DNA from: Streptomyces sp. NBC_01497
GTDB taxonomy: Bacteria; Actinomycetota; Actinomycetes; Streptomycetales; Streptomycetaceae
Assembly: GCF_036250695.1 (NCBI RefSeq)
Contig: NZ_CP109427.1
Location: forward strand, 6,696,001-6,760,000
Direction: 5' to 3'
Length of the DNA: 64,000 nucleotides
Within the stretch, counting starts at the first letter, position 1, and every line of letters begins with the position of its first letter. Of this stretch, positions 55,498 to 64,000 are shown piece after piece. The translations under genes and the position numbers were made by a program. A model generated the notes under the pieces. The model searched no databases and was not told the origin of the DNA. It saw only the letters and a program-made list of their open reading frames with translations.

Positions 55498-55522
55498 GCA
55501 GAACTGAGATGAGACGACGACG

Positions 55523-56074
55523 ATGAGTGAGCCGCAGCAGCAGGGCGGTCCTTCGCTGCCCCAGACGAGAATGGCCCGGCACCGCCGGATCGTGGACATC
55601 CTGGGCAGGCAGCCGGTGCGCTCGCAGAGCCAGCTGGCGCGGCTGCTCGCGGACGACGGACTGACCGTCACCCAGGCCACGCTCTCCCGCGACCTGGACG
55701 AACTCGGCGCGGTCAAGATCCGCAACGCCGGAGGCGAACTCATCTACGCGGTACCCAGCGAGGGCGGCTTCCGCACCCCGCACGCCCCGCTGGGGGAGTC
55801 GGTCAAGGAGGAGCGCATGCGCCGCCTCGCCGGCGAACTCCTCATCTCGGCGGAGGCGTCCGCGAACCTCGTGGTGCTGCGGACGCCTCCGGGCGCGGCG
55901 CAGTTCCTGGCGTCCGCCATCGACCAGGCAGAACTCGGCGACGTGCTCGGCACGATCGCGGGCGACGACACGCTCATGCTCATCAGCCGGGACCCGGCGG
56001 GCGGCCAGGAACTCGCCGCCCACCTCCTGAAACTGGCCGAGGCGGGCCACGAGCGCGAGGCCCGCGACCGCTGA
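55523..56074 (+). CDS. argR: arginine repressor ArgR
   Basis: The 183-residue regulator has an N-terminal winged helix ([40 protein letters not shown]) and the C-terminal oligomerisation/arginine-binding domain ([29 protein letters not shown]). It closes argCJBDR, 25 bp after argD, so it is controlled by its own operator upstream of argC. It likely also acts at argG. A very strong convergent terminator follows. Confidence 0.96.
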   Translation: MSEPQQQGGPSLPQTRMARHRRIVDILGRQPVRSQSQLARLLADDGLTVTQATLSRDLDELGAVKIRNAGGELIYAVPSEGGFRTPHAPLGESVKEERMRRLAGELLISAEASANLVVLRTPPGAAQFLASAIDQAELGDVLGTIAGDDTLMLISRDPAGGQELAAHLLKLAEAGHEREARDR

Positions 56075-56186
56075 CCCGGCCCGTCGGGCCGCCGGCCCGG
56101 GTGTCGGGTGGACCGCTCCGCCCGCCTGCCCGGCCCGGTGCGAAGCTGAAGCCGAAGGCGGGGCCGTAGCCGTGGCCGGGGACAAC

Positions 56187-56239
56187 GCGAAGGGGCGGGG
56201 AGCGCGATGCCTCGGCATCCGCGCTCCCCGCCCCTTCGC
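56187..56239. terminator. strong bidirectional terminator after argR
   Basis: A 20-bp perfect stem pairs GCGAAGGGGCGGGGAGCGCG (56187-56206) with 56220-56239. Inside it ATGCC/GGCAT pairs around a TC tip, with one bulged C at 56219. It stands between the convergent argR and PfkB kinase genes and can stop transcription from both sides. Confidence 0.9.
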
Positions 56240-56265
56240 CGTTCCCGGACCGAGGGCCCCGGCGG

Positions 56266-57234
56266 CTACCCGCCGAGCAGTGCCACCACGTCCTGCGCGC
56301 CCGCGTCCCGGGCGAAGACGATCAGCTCCTGCCGGGTCGGCGCCGTGGCCGGCCCCCGGCGCGTCACCGCGTAGGCGGCCGCCGCGTTGGCGGCCCGCAC
56401 GGCGGCCTCGGGCGCGGCGCCCTCGCCCAGCAGCGCCAGGAACGCGCCGACGTGCGCGTCACCCGCGCCGTTGCTGTCCACGGCCGTCACCGGGAAGCCC
56501 GCGACATGGACCGGGGCTGAGCCGTCCGGCGGCGCCAGCCAGCAGCCGTCCTTGTCCGCCCGTACCAGGACCCCCGCGCCCGGTGCGAGTCGCGCGCGCA
56601 GCGCCGCCGCGGCCCGTCCCGGACTCTCGCTCCCCGACATCAGGGAGGCCTCGCGCGCGTTGGCACTCAGCCAGTCGGTACGGGCGAGGACGGGCTCCAG
56701 CACGGCGGCCGGGATGTCCGCCACCAGCGGGGCCGGGTCGAGGCAGAGGGTCACTCCCCGCGGCAGGCCCGCCGCGAACGCGCAGAGCAGCGGGCCGTTC
56801 ACCGGCATCACCAGGCCGTAGCCCGAGAGTTGCACCAGGTCCCCGGCCCGTACCTCCGCGGCCACCTTCGCCATGTCGTCGGGTCGCATCTCGGCGTCCA
56901 CACCGAAGCTCGTCACGAACGTCCGCTCGCCGCCCGCGTCGACCAGCGCCACCGTGAAACCGGTGTCACCGTCCGTCCTGGCCGGCAGCAGCGGCCGTAC
57001 GCCCTCCGCCGCGAGCGCGGTGCGGACCAGGTCGCCGTACGGGCCGGTGCCGTGCAGCCCGGCGAAGACCGTCTCCGCGCCGAGCCGGCCCGCGGCGACG
57101 AGCGTGTTGAAGCCGCCGCCCGCCGTCAGTTCGGTCCGGGTGCCGATGACGTCGCCGCCGCGCTCCGGCAGTGCGGGCACCTCGATGACCAGGTCGGCGA
57201 TGACGTTGCCCGCCAGGATCAGCTGCCCGCTCAC
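56266..57234 (-). CDS. PfkB-family carbohydrate/nucleoside kinase
   Basis: The 322-residue kinase has the N-terminal PfkB segment LTAGGGFNTLVAAGRLGAETVFAG and the C-terminal signature VTAVDSNGAGDAHVGAFLALL. The catalytic Asp is in NGAGD, and Asn replaces the commoner Thr before it. Its GTG start overlaps the NCS1 permease stop (GTGA). In context (permease, ADP-ribosylglycohydrolase, GntR regulator) it probably phosphorylates ribose, a nucleoside, or a related product. E. coli YegV is the analogous kinase. Confidence 0.88.
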   Translation of the reverse strand: MSGQLILAGNVIADLVIEVPALPERGGDVIGTRTELTAGGGFNTLVAAGRLGAETVFAGLHGTGPYGDLVRTALAAEGVRPLLPARTDGDTGFTVALVDAGGERTFVTSFGVDAEMRPDDMAKVAAEVRAGDLVQLSGYGLVMPVNGPLLCAFAAGLPRGVTLCLDPAPLVADIPAAVLEPVLARTDWLSANAREASLMSGSESPGRAAAALRARLAPGAGVLVRADKDGCWLAPPDGSAPVHVAGFPVTAVDSNGAGDAHVGAFLALLGEGAAPEAAVRAANAAAAYAVTRRGPATAPTRQELIVFARDAGAQDVVALLGG

Positions 57235-58742
57235 CGGCGTGCCCCTTCAAGGCCGGCTGCCGCGGGGGCCGGCTCCTCGGGCGCCCGTACCGGACGCCGG
57301 CCGAACACCCCGTAGACGAGCGCGCCCACGGCCATGGCGATCGCCCAGCCGAGCCCGTTCGTGCCGAGCCAGGTGTGCGCCCAGGGCCCCGCGAACCAGA
57401 CGTCGTCCGCACTCGTCGAGGCCTCCGTGAACAGGAGTCCCATCACGATCGCGGCGGCCCAGGCCAGCACGGCCGGGACGTGGAAGCCGCCGGTGTACCA
57501 GTAGCGGCTGGTGCGGGTGGTGTCCATCAGCCCGTCGGGGTCGTAGGTGCGCCCGCGCCCCGAGTCGACCAGGATGACCCCGACCCACGCCGAGATCGGT
57601 ACCGCGAGGAGCGTCAGGAACGTCGAGAACGGACCGTAGAAGTCCTTCGCGATGAGCATGAAGTACACGCCGCCGAGGAACATCAGCACGACGTCCACGG
57701 TCACCGCGAGGTGGCGCCGGACCTTCAGCCCCAGGGTCAGCATGGTCAGGCCCGCCGAGTACGTCGACAGGTGGTTCGACATCAGCAGCCCCCCGAAGGC
57801 CGCGATGAGGTACGGCACGGCCATCCACGACGGCAGCATGCCGTTGATCGCGGAGACCGGGTCGGACGCGCTCGCCAGGGTCTTGTCCCCGGCCGACAGC
57901 AGCGAACCGAGCGAGATCAGCAGGACCAGCGGGATGCCCGCGCCGAACGCGGACGCCGTCACCAGCCGTCCCGCGGGCAGTTTGCGCGGCAGGTAGCGGG
58001 CGTAGTCCGCACCGGCGTTGGCCCAGCCGATGCCCGTACCGGCCGCGATGAAGCCGATACCGGCGACGACGCTGCTGGCCGGTCCCGCGTGCACGCCGAG
58101 GACCTTGTTCCAGTCGACGGTCGCGACGAGGAAGCCCATCACGATCAGGTTCAGCACGCCGAAGAGGATCGTCGCCCACTTGTTGATCCACATGATGGTG
58201 GCGTGGCCGAGACCGCTGATCAGCAGCGTGCAGCCGATGAAGACGAGCAGGCAGATGATCGTCAGCACGGTGTTCTGGTGCCAGCCGAAGATCCACTGGA
58301 CGAGGGCGAGCAGCGCGTACGCGGCCGTCGTGGTCGTGATCGTCTCCCAGCCCACCCGGCTGAGCCAGCTGATGAGGGTGGGGCCCGCGTTGCCGCGCTG
58401 CCCGAACACCGCCCGGGACAGCGTCAGCGCGGGCGCGCCGCCCTTCTTGCCGGCCAGGCTGAGGATGCCGACCAGGGCGAACGACCCGACGGATCCGATG
58501 GTGGCGACCAGGATGGCCTGCCAGATGTTCAGGCCGCGGAACGCCACGAGGGTGGCGCCGAGCGGCAGCCCGAGGATGGAGATGTTGGCGGCGAACCACG
58601 TCCAGAACATCTGGCTCGCGTGACCGTGCCGCTCGTTGTCGGGGACCGGTTCGATCCCTCGGGTCTCGATGGCGCCGACCTGCTCGCGGCCGGCTGCCTG
58701 ATCGCCGGCACCGACGTGATCGTTCGTCGTCGAAGCGGTCAT
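57231..58742 (-). CDS. NCS1-family purine/cytosine permease
   Basis: The 503-residue polytopic protein shows the NCS1 layout: an N-terminal ETRGIEPVPDNERHGHASQMFWTWFAANISILGLPLG and LSRAVFGQRGNAGPTLISWLSRVGWETI in transmembrane segments 2-3. GTGIGWANAGADYARYLP and LMSNHLSTYSAGLTML follow, and a total of about 12 spans is expected. Transport of a nucleobase or nucleoside with sodium or protons is the family role. The gene is followed, with 4-bp overlap, by the PfkB kinase gene and preceded by the ADP-ribosylglycohydrolase gene with an 84-bp gap. Confidence 0.92.
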   Translation of the reverse strand: MTASTTNDHVGAGDQAAGREQVGAIETRGIEPVPDNERHGHASQMFWTWFAANISILGLPLGATLVAFRGLNIWQAILVATIGSVGSFALVGILSLAGKKGGAPALTLSRAVFGQRGNAGPTLISWLSRVGWETITTTTAAYALLALVQWIFGWHQNTVLTIICLLVFIGCTLLISGLGHATIMWINKWATILFGVLNLIVMGFLVATVDWNKVLGVHAGPASSVVAGIGFIAAGTGIGWANAGADYARYLPRKLPAGRLVTASAFGAGIPLVLLISLGSLLSAGDKTLASASDPVSAINGMLPSWMAVPYLIAAFGGLLMSNHLSTYSAGLTMLTLGLKVRRHLAVTVDVVLMFLGGVYFMLIAKDFYGPFSTFLTLLAVPISAWVGVILVDSGRGRTYDPDGLMDTTRTSRYWYTGGFHVPAVLAWAAAIVMGLLFTEASTSADDVWFAGPWAHTWLGTNGLGWAIAMAVGALVYGVFGRRPVRAPEEPAPAAAGLEGARR

Positions 58743-58826
58743 GACGGAACCTCCTTGCCTCTTACGGGGTGACTGGTGCCGCGCCGCCGGCGGGGGCCGG
58801 TGGTGCGAGGGGCGCGCCGACGGGGG

Positions 58827-59828
58827 TCAGCGCAGCGCGAGCAGGCGCTCCGTGAGGGGCTCAAGCTCAAGATCGTTGACGGTGCGCAGAGTGGTGACCG
58901 CGTCGGCGGGCAGGGCCGCGAGGCCCGCCACGGACCCGGCGATCGCACCCGCGATCGCACCGATGGTGTCGCTGTCGCCGCCGAGGTTCGCGGCGAGCAG
59001 TGTGCTGCGCCACGGGTCGCCACCGGCGACGGAGAGCACCGCGAACGCGGCGGGTACCGACTCCTGGCTGGCCACACTCGTCCCGACGAGCGAGCACACC
59101 AGGTCCAGCGCCTCCGCCTCCGGGACACCCTTGACCAGCTCGGACGCCCACTCGATGCGGGCGGCGATGTCGGCGCCCGCGATCCAGTGGCCGCGCTCCG
59201 CGCCGGCCCGCGCGGCCACGACGGCGGCGGCGACCGCGTCCTCAAGAGTGCCACCACCGACGCCGGTGCTGACGGCGGCGGCGACGGCCGCCGCGCCCGC
59301 GATGCCGACGGTGGTGTCGTGCGTCACCTGGCAGGACTCCACGACCCGGTCGAGGAACGCCTCGGTGGGCCGCGCGGGAAACGCGATGCCGACCGGTGTG
59401 ACGCGCATCGCTGCGCCGTTCGTGGTGCCGTACCTGCCCGCCTCGCTGGGCGGCACCCCCTGCGCCACCCTGTCGAGCGCCGCCTTGGTGGAGGGGCCCA
59501 GGAGGTCGAAGGAGCCCTTCGCCTTCATGTCCTTCTCCCAGGCGAGCAGTTCGTGGGCGAAGCGCAGCGGGTCGATGTGGCCGGCGCCCTCCAGGAGCAG
59601 CCTGCCGACGATGACGGCCTGGTCGGTGTCGTCGGTCACGGAACCGGCCGGCATCCCGGCACTGACCGGGTTGCCGGGCCCGGCCGGCGCGAAGCCGGTG
59701 AGGGTGCCGTACGCCCTGACGACGTCGCGTCGCGACATGACCTGCGTGGGCATGCCGAGCGCGTCGCCGAGCGCGAGGCCGTAGAACGCGCCGAGGGCGC
59801 GGTCCCTGGTGGTGCTGTCGATGGTCAC
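58827..59828 (-). CDS. ADP-ribosylglycohydrolase family protein
   Basis: The 333-residue protein has ARH/DraG metal-binding motifs: GLALGDALGMPTQVM, SVTDDTDQAVIVGRLLLEG (DDTD) and NLGGDSDTIGAIAGAIAGS (DSD). These hold the two Mg ions that act on an N- or O-linked ADP-ribose. The GTG at 59828 overlaps the GntR-type regulator gene by four bases. Standing in an operon with a permease and a PfkB kinase, it probably cleaves a ribosyl compound in catabolism rather than reversing protein ADP-ribosylation, like E. coli YegU. Confidence 0.92.
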   Translation of the reverse strand: MTIDSTTRDRALGAFYGLALGDALGMPTQVMSRRDVVRAYGTLTGFAPAGPGNPVSAGMPAGSVTDDTDQAVIVGRLLLEGAGHIDPLRFAHELLAWEKDMKAKGSFDLLGPSTKAALDRVAQGVPPSEAGRYGTTNGAAMRVTPVGIAFPARPTEAFLDRVVESCQVTHDTTVGIAGAAAVAAAVSTGVGGGTLEDAVAAAVVAARAGAERGHWIAGADIAARIEWASELVKGVPEAEALDLVCSLVGTSVASQESVPAAFAVLSVAGGDPWRSTLLAANLGGDSDTIGAIAGAIAGSVAGLAALPADAVTTLRTVNDLELEPLTERLLALR

Positions 59829-60544
59829 TGGCGGTCTCCTCGACCCGTGTGGACGTGCAGTTGGAACCTGGCGGGGTCGAGGAGGCTCGTCACCTGTTCG
59901 ACGACGGACCCATCGGCGGCCCGGTACACCTGGGCCAGGTGCAGGAACGATTCACCGGGGGAACGGCGCAGCGTCGCCGCCTCGGCCTCGTCGAGACCGC
60001 GTACGGAGACCCGGCCGTCGCCGGATTCGGCGATCCGGCCCGCGGCGAGCAGGGTCTTGTTCAGCGATCCCTCGGTGAGCCCGTGCCGGGGCAGCTCCGC
60101 GAGCGCGCCGACGGCGGGCACCCGGCTCAGCTCCAGCGAGACCCCGGCTCCGTCGCCGAGCCGCCGGACCCGGTCGAGCGCGACGAACGCGTCCGTCCGC
60201 GTGTCCAGCGCCGCCGCGAGCGCGGGGTCGTGGACGGTCTCGAAGCGCAGCACCTCGGTGACCAGCTCGGTGGCCCCTGCGGCGAGGGCGTGTGCCCAGC
60301 CGAGCCGGTTGTCCAGCGGGGTGCCGTCGAAGGTGACGAACGATCCGATGCCGGGGTGCGTCGCGATCAGCCCCTGCTCGCCGAGGACCTGGAGCGCCTG
60401 CCGCAGCGTGGTGCGGCTGACTCCGAACCGCTCGGTGAGCGCGTGCTCCCCGGGCAGCCGCTCGCCGGTGCTGTGCACACCGGCTCTGATCTCGTCGGCG
60501 AGAACGCGGGCGATGCGATGATGCTTGTGAACCTGTCCAGGCAT
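59825..60544 (-). CDS. GntR/HutC-family (UTRA) regulator of the nucleoside-type operon
   Basis: The 239-residue protein begins MPGQVHKHHRIARVLADEIR, with winged helix GERLPGEHALTERFGVSRTTLRQALQVLGEQGLI and a UTRA ligand domain (DNRLGWAHALAAGATELVTEVLRFETV onward). The ATG at 60544 lies inside a 17-bp inverted repeat. CTACTCT just upstream on the minus strand is a -10 candidate placed for a leaderless message. The gene leads the regulator-glycohydrolase-permease-kinase operon and probably represses it. E. coli YegW is the analogous regulator. Confidence 0.9.
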   Translation of the reverse strand: MPGQVHKHHRIARVLADEIRAGVHSTGERLPGEHALTERFGVSRTTLRQALQVLGEQGLIATHPGIGSFVTFDGTPLDNRLGWAHALAAGATELVTEVLRFETVHDPALAAALDTRTDAFVALDRVRRLGDGAGVSLELSRVPAVGALAELPRHGLTEGSLNKTLLAAGRIAESGDGRVSVRGLDEAEAATLRRSPGESFLHLAQVYRAADGSVVEQVTSLLDPARFQLHVHTGRGDRQ

Positions 60545-60576
60545 GTCTGGAGAGTAGTGGACATGCCTGGACAGGT
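60531..60576. promoter_or_regulatory. 17-bp perfect inverted-repeat operator overlapping the gntR start
   Basis: ACCTGTCCAGGCATGTC (60531-60547) and GACATGCCTGGACAGGT (60560-60576) are exact inverted copies with a 12-bp spacer. The regulator's start codon (60542-60544) lies inside the left arm, and the candidate -10 lies in the spacer. This geometry fits tight autorepression of the whole operon. Confidence 0.85.
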
Positions 60577-60824
60577 CCATAGGCGAGGGAGGGTCATTTA
60601 CGTCACCGCCCAGCGGGCAGCGGGACGGTCCGCTCCGGCGGCAGGGCCCCTTCGGGTTCGGCGCCCGCCCCGGACCCCACGGCCGCACGGCTGCACGGAC
60701 CTGGGGGCGTAGCTCCGTACGGACGTCCGCGCTGACGGGCACCCGGCGGCGAGGCGGCGCGGGGCGGCGGGGCGGCGGCCGGGCGGCAGGCGGTCCTCGG
60801 GCCGCGCCCGACGGGACCGGGTGG

Positions 60825-61538
60825 TCAGTACGCCGTGAGCGCCGTGGCCCCGTCCTTGTCCGTGCCGATCGCGACGTGCGGGGCCCGCGAGACGTCCACC
60901 CAGGCCAGGACGGACGCCATCGCGTCCGCCGGGAGCGACACGCAGCCCGCCGTCGCGCCCTTCCCGTTCACGTGCAGGAAGATCCCGGCGCCCCGCCCGT
61001 GCACCGGGTGCGCGTAGTTGAACCCGATCACCAGCGCGTGGGCGTACTGCGTCGCGTAGTCCGCCAGGTGCTCCGACTCGCTCGCCCGGCAGTCCTTCGG
61101 CAACCCTTCCGTCCACCGGTTGTACGCGCGCGAGGCGTTGTCCTCGCACCACCAGGACCGCGCCGTCGTGCGCCGGTAGGGGTACGTCGTGCCGCGCGGC
61201 GGTGCCGCGTTGCCGAACGCGTACGGCAGGTCGTACAGCCCGGTCGGGGTCGTCGAGGTGCCCTGCTTCCTGCTCGCCCCGTCCGTCAGGCCGTGCGCGC
61301 CGAACCGCGCGGGCGCGGATCCCGTCGCGACCCAGGTCCGGCCGCGCCGGTCCCACCACGTCAGGCGGCCCGAGGTGGAGCCGAGGGCGGCGCCCTGGAC
61401 GGTGATCAGCTGGCTTCCGCCACCGGTGTCCGCCATCCGTCCGGGCGCCGGCCCGGTGCCGGGGGGTGCCGCGCCCGCCGTGGCGGCGACGGCGGCGAGG
61501 GCGAGGAAGGCGGACGCTGCGGCGCGTACGGTCGTCAT
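60825..61538 (-). CDS. secreted L,D-transpeptidase (YkuD)-like protein
   Basis: The 237-residue precursor has a signal peptide ([24 protein letters not shown]) and a C-terminal YkuD motif, [18 protein letters not shown], where His and catalytic Cys199 stand at the usual spacing. [16 protein letters not shown] [18 protein letters not shown] is the familiar substrate-loop segment of this family. The product should act outside the membrane, cross-linking or trimming peptidoglycan. It stands alone, convergent with nothing and divergent from argG. Confidence 0.88.
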   Translation of the reverse strand: MTTVRAAASAFLALAAVAATAGAAPPGTGPAPGRMADTGGGSQLITVQGAALGSTSGRLTWWDRRGRTWVATGSAPARFGAHGLTDGASRKQGTSTTPTGLYDLPYAFGNAAPPRGTTYPYRRTTARSWWCEDNASRAYNRWTEGLPKDCRASESEHLADYATQYAHALVIGFNYAHPVHGRGAGIFLHVNGKGATAGCVSLPADAMASVLAWVDVSRAPHVAIGTDKDGATALTAY

Positions 61539-61653
61539 GCTCGGAGCGTAGGAGTGAGCGGCCGCCGGCGATCGCCGGGTGCGGCCGGACGGGCGAGTGC
61601 CCTTCCCCCGGCGTCCGCGCCATGCCCCGGTCGGCACCCTCGCGGCCACGGCT

Positions 61654-61682
61654 TTGACAAACCATGCGGAGGCTTGCATAGT
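61654..61682 (+). promoter_or_regulatory. argG promoter with ARG-box-like sequence
   Basis: A perfect -35 TTGACA (61654-61659), a 17-bp spacer and CATAGT (61677-61682) precede argG by about 36 bp. TTGCATAGTTATA, GCGAATGCAT and CATGCGGAGG around it resemble the TGCAT-containing ARG repeats at argC, so ArgR should control both operons. AAAGGAGAG before the GTG is the ribosome-binding site. Confidence 0.75.
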
Positions 61683-61718
61683 TATACCCATCAGCGAATG
61701 CATCCAAAGGAGAGACCC

Positions 61719-64000
<2,282 letters not shown>

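Overview
The window is very GC-rich actinobacterial chromosome, almost certainly Streptomyces: GTG starts are common, one gene carries a rare TTA codon, and the gene order infC-rpmI-rplT ... pheST ... argCJBDR ... argGH is the one I know from Streptomyces chromosomes. Most of it is host housekeeping and small metabolic operons. One stretch, about 42.69-50.92 kb, is visibly less GC-rich and is mobile DNA.

Layout. 0-1.2 kb: start of a siderophore-interacting protein behind a DtxR-type iron box, then a 5'-3' exonuclease. 1.4-5.3 kb: a glycine-betaine (OpuA-type) importer whose permease is fused to two tandem substrate-binding domains. 5.5-12.5 kb: an XRE-cupin regulator, a BtuF-like protein and a gamma-glutamylation type amine-utilisation cluster (amidotransferase hydrolase, FadR regulator, GlnA4-like synthetase, aldehyde dehydrogenase, SDR). 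12.5-18.5 kb: a DUF574 methyltransferase, a PLP racemase-fold enzyme, a proline-rich membrane protein overlapping a membrane-anchored subtilisin, SseB and DUF1844 proteins. 18.9-26.6 kb: infC (apparent AUC start), rpmI, rplT, an RNA methyltransferase, an orphan histidine kinase, pheS and pheT. 27-42.6 kb: an NsdA-like TPR regulator, a NUDIX hydrolase with a TTA codon, an AbgT/M20 pair, TetR with a divergent flavin monooxygenase, a 3-hydroxyacyl-CoA dehydrogenase, EamA and MocR genes whose start codons overlap head to head, RecQ, LysR and a TPR-like protein.

Mobile region. 42688-50684 is an intact-looking Tn7-like transposon: tnsA-tnsB-tnsC-tniQ in one tightly packed minus-strand operon (TnsB has a DD(35)E triad), plus three small cargo genes. 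Its ends carry multiple copies of a ~19-bp repeat that is probably the TnsB-binding site. Directly beside it, separated only by GGAGC, lies a 232-bp non-coding element (50690-50921) with its own left-type and right-type ends and GGAGC on both sides. Two related elements therefore sit in tandem at one site, 31 bp upstream of the argC -35 box, which suggests repeated, site-directed insertion at an argC-linked attachment site.

51.0-64.0 kb: argC-argJ-argB-argD-argR under an ArgR-type operator and promoter left intact by the insertion; a strong convergent terminator; a minus-strand operon gntR / ADP-ribosylglycohydrolase / NCS1 permease / PfkB kinase with the same gene set in function as E. coli yegTUV-yegW; a secreted L,D-transpeptidase-like protein; then argG and the 5' part of argH, which runs off the window. 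I saw no rRNA, tRNA or CRISPR array. I could not run searches, so family calls rest on motifs, lengths and context.
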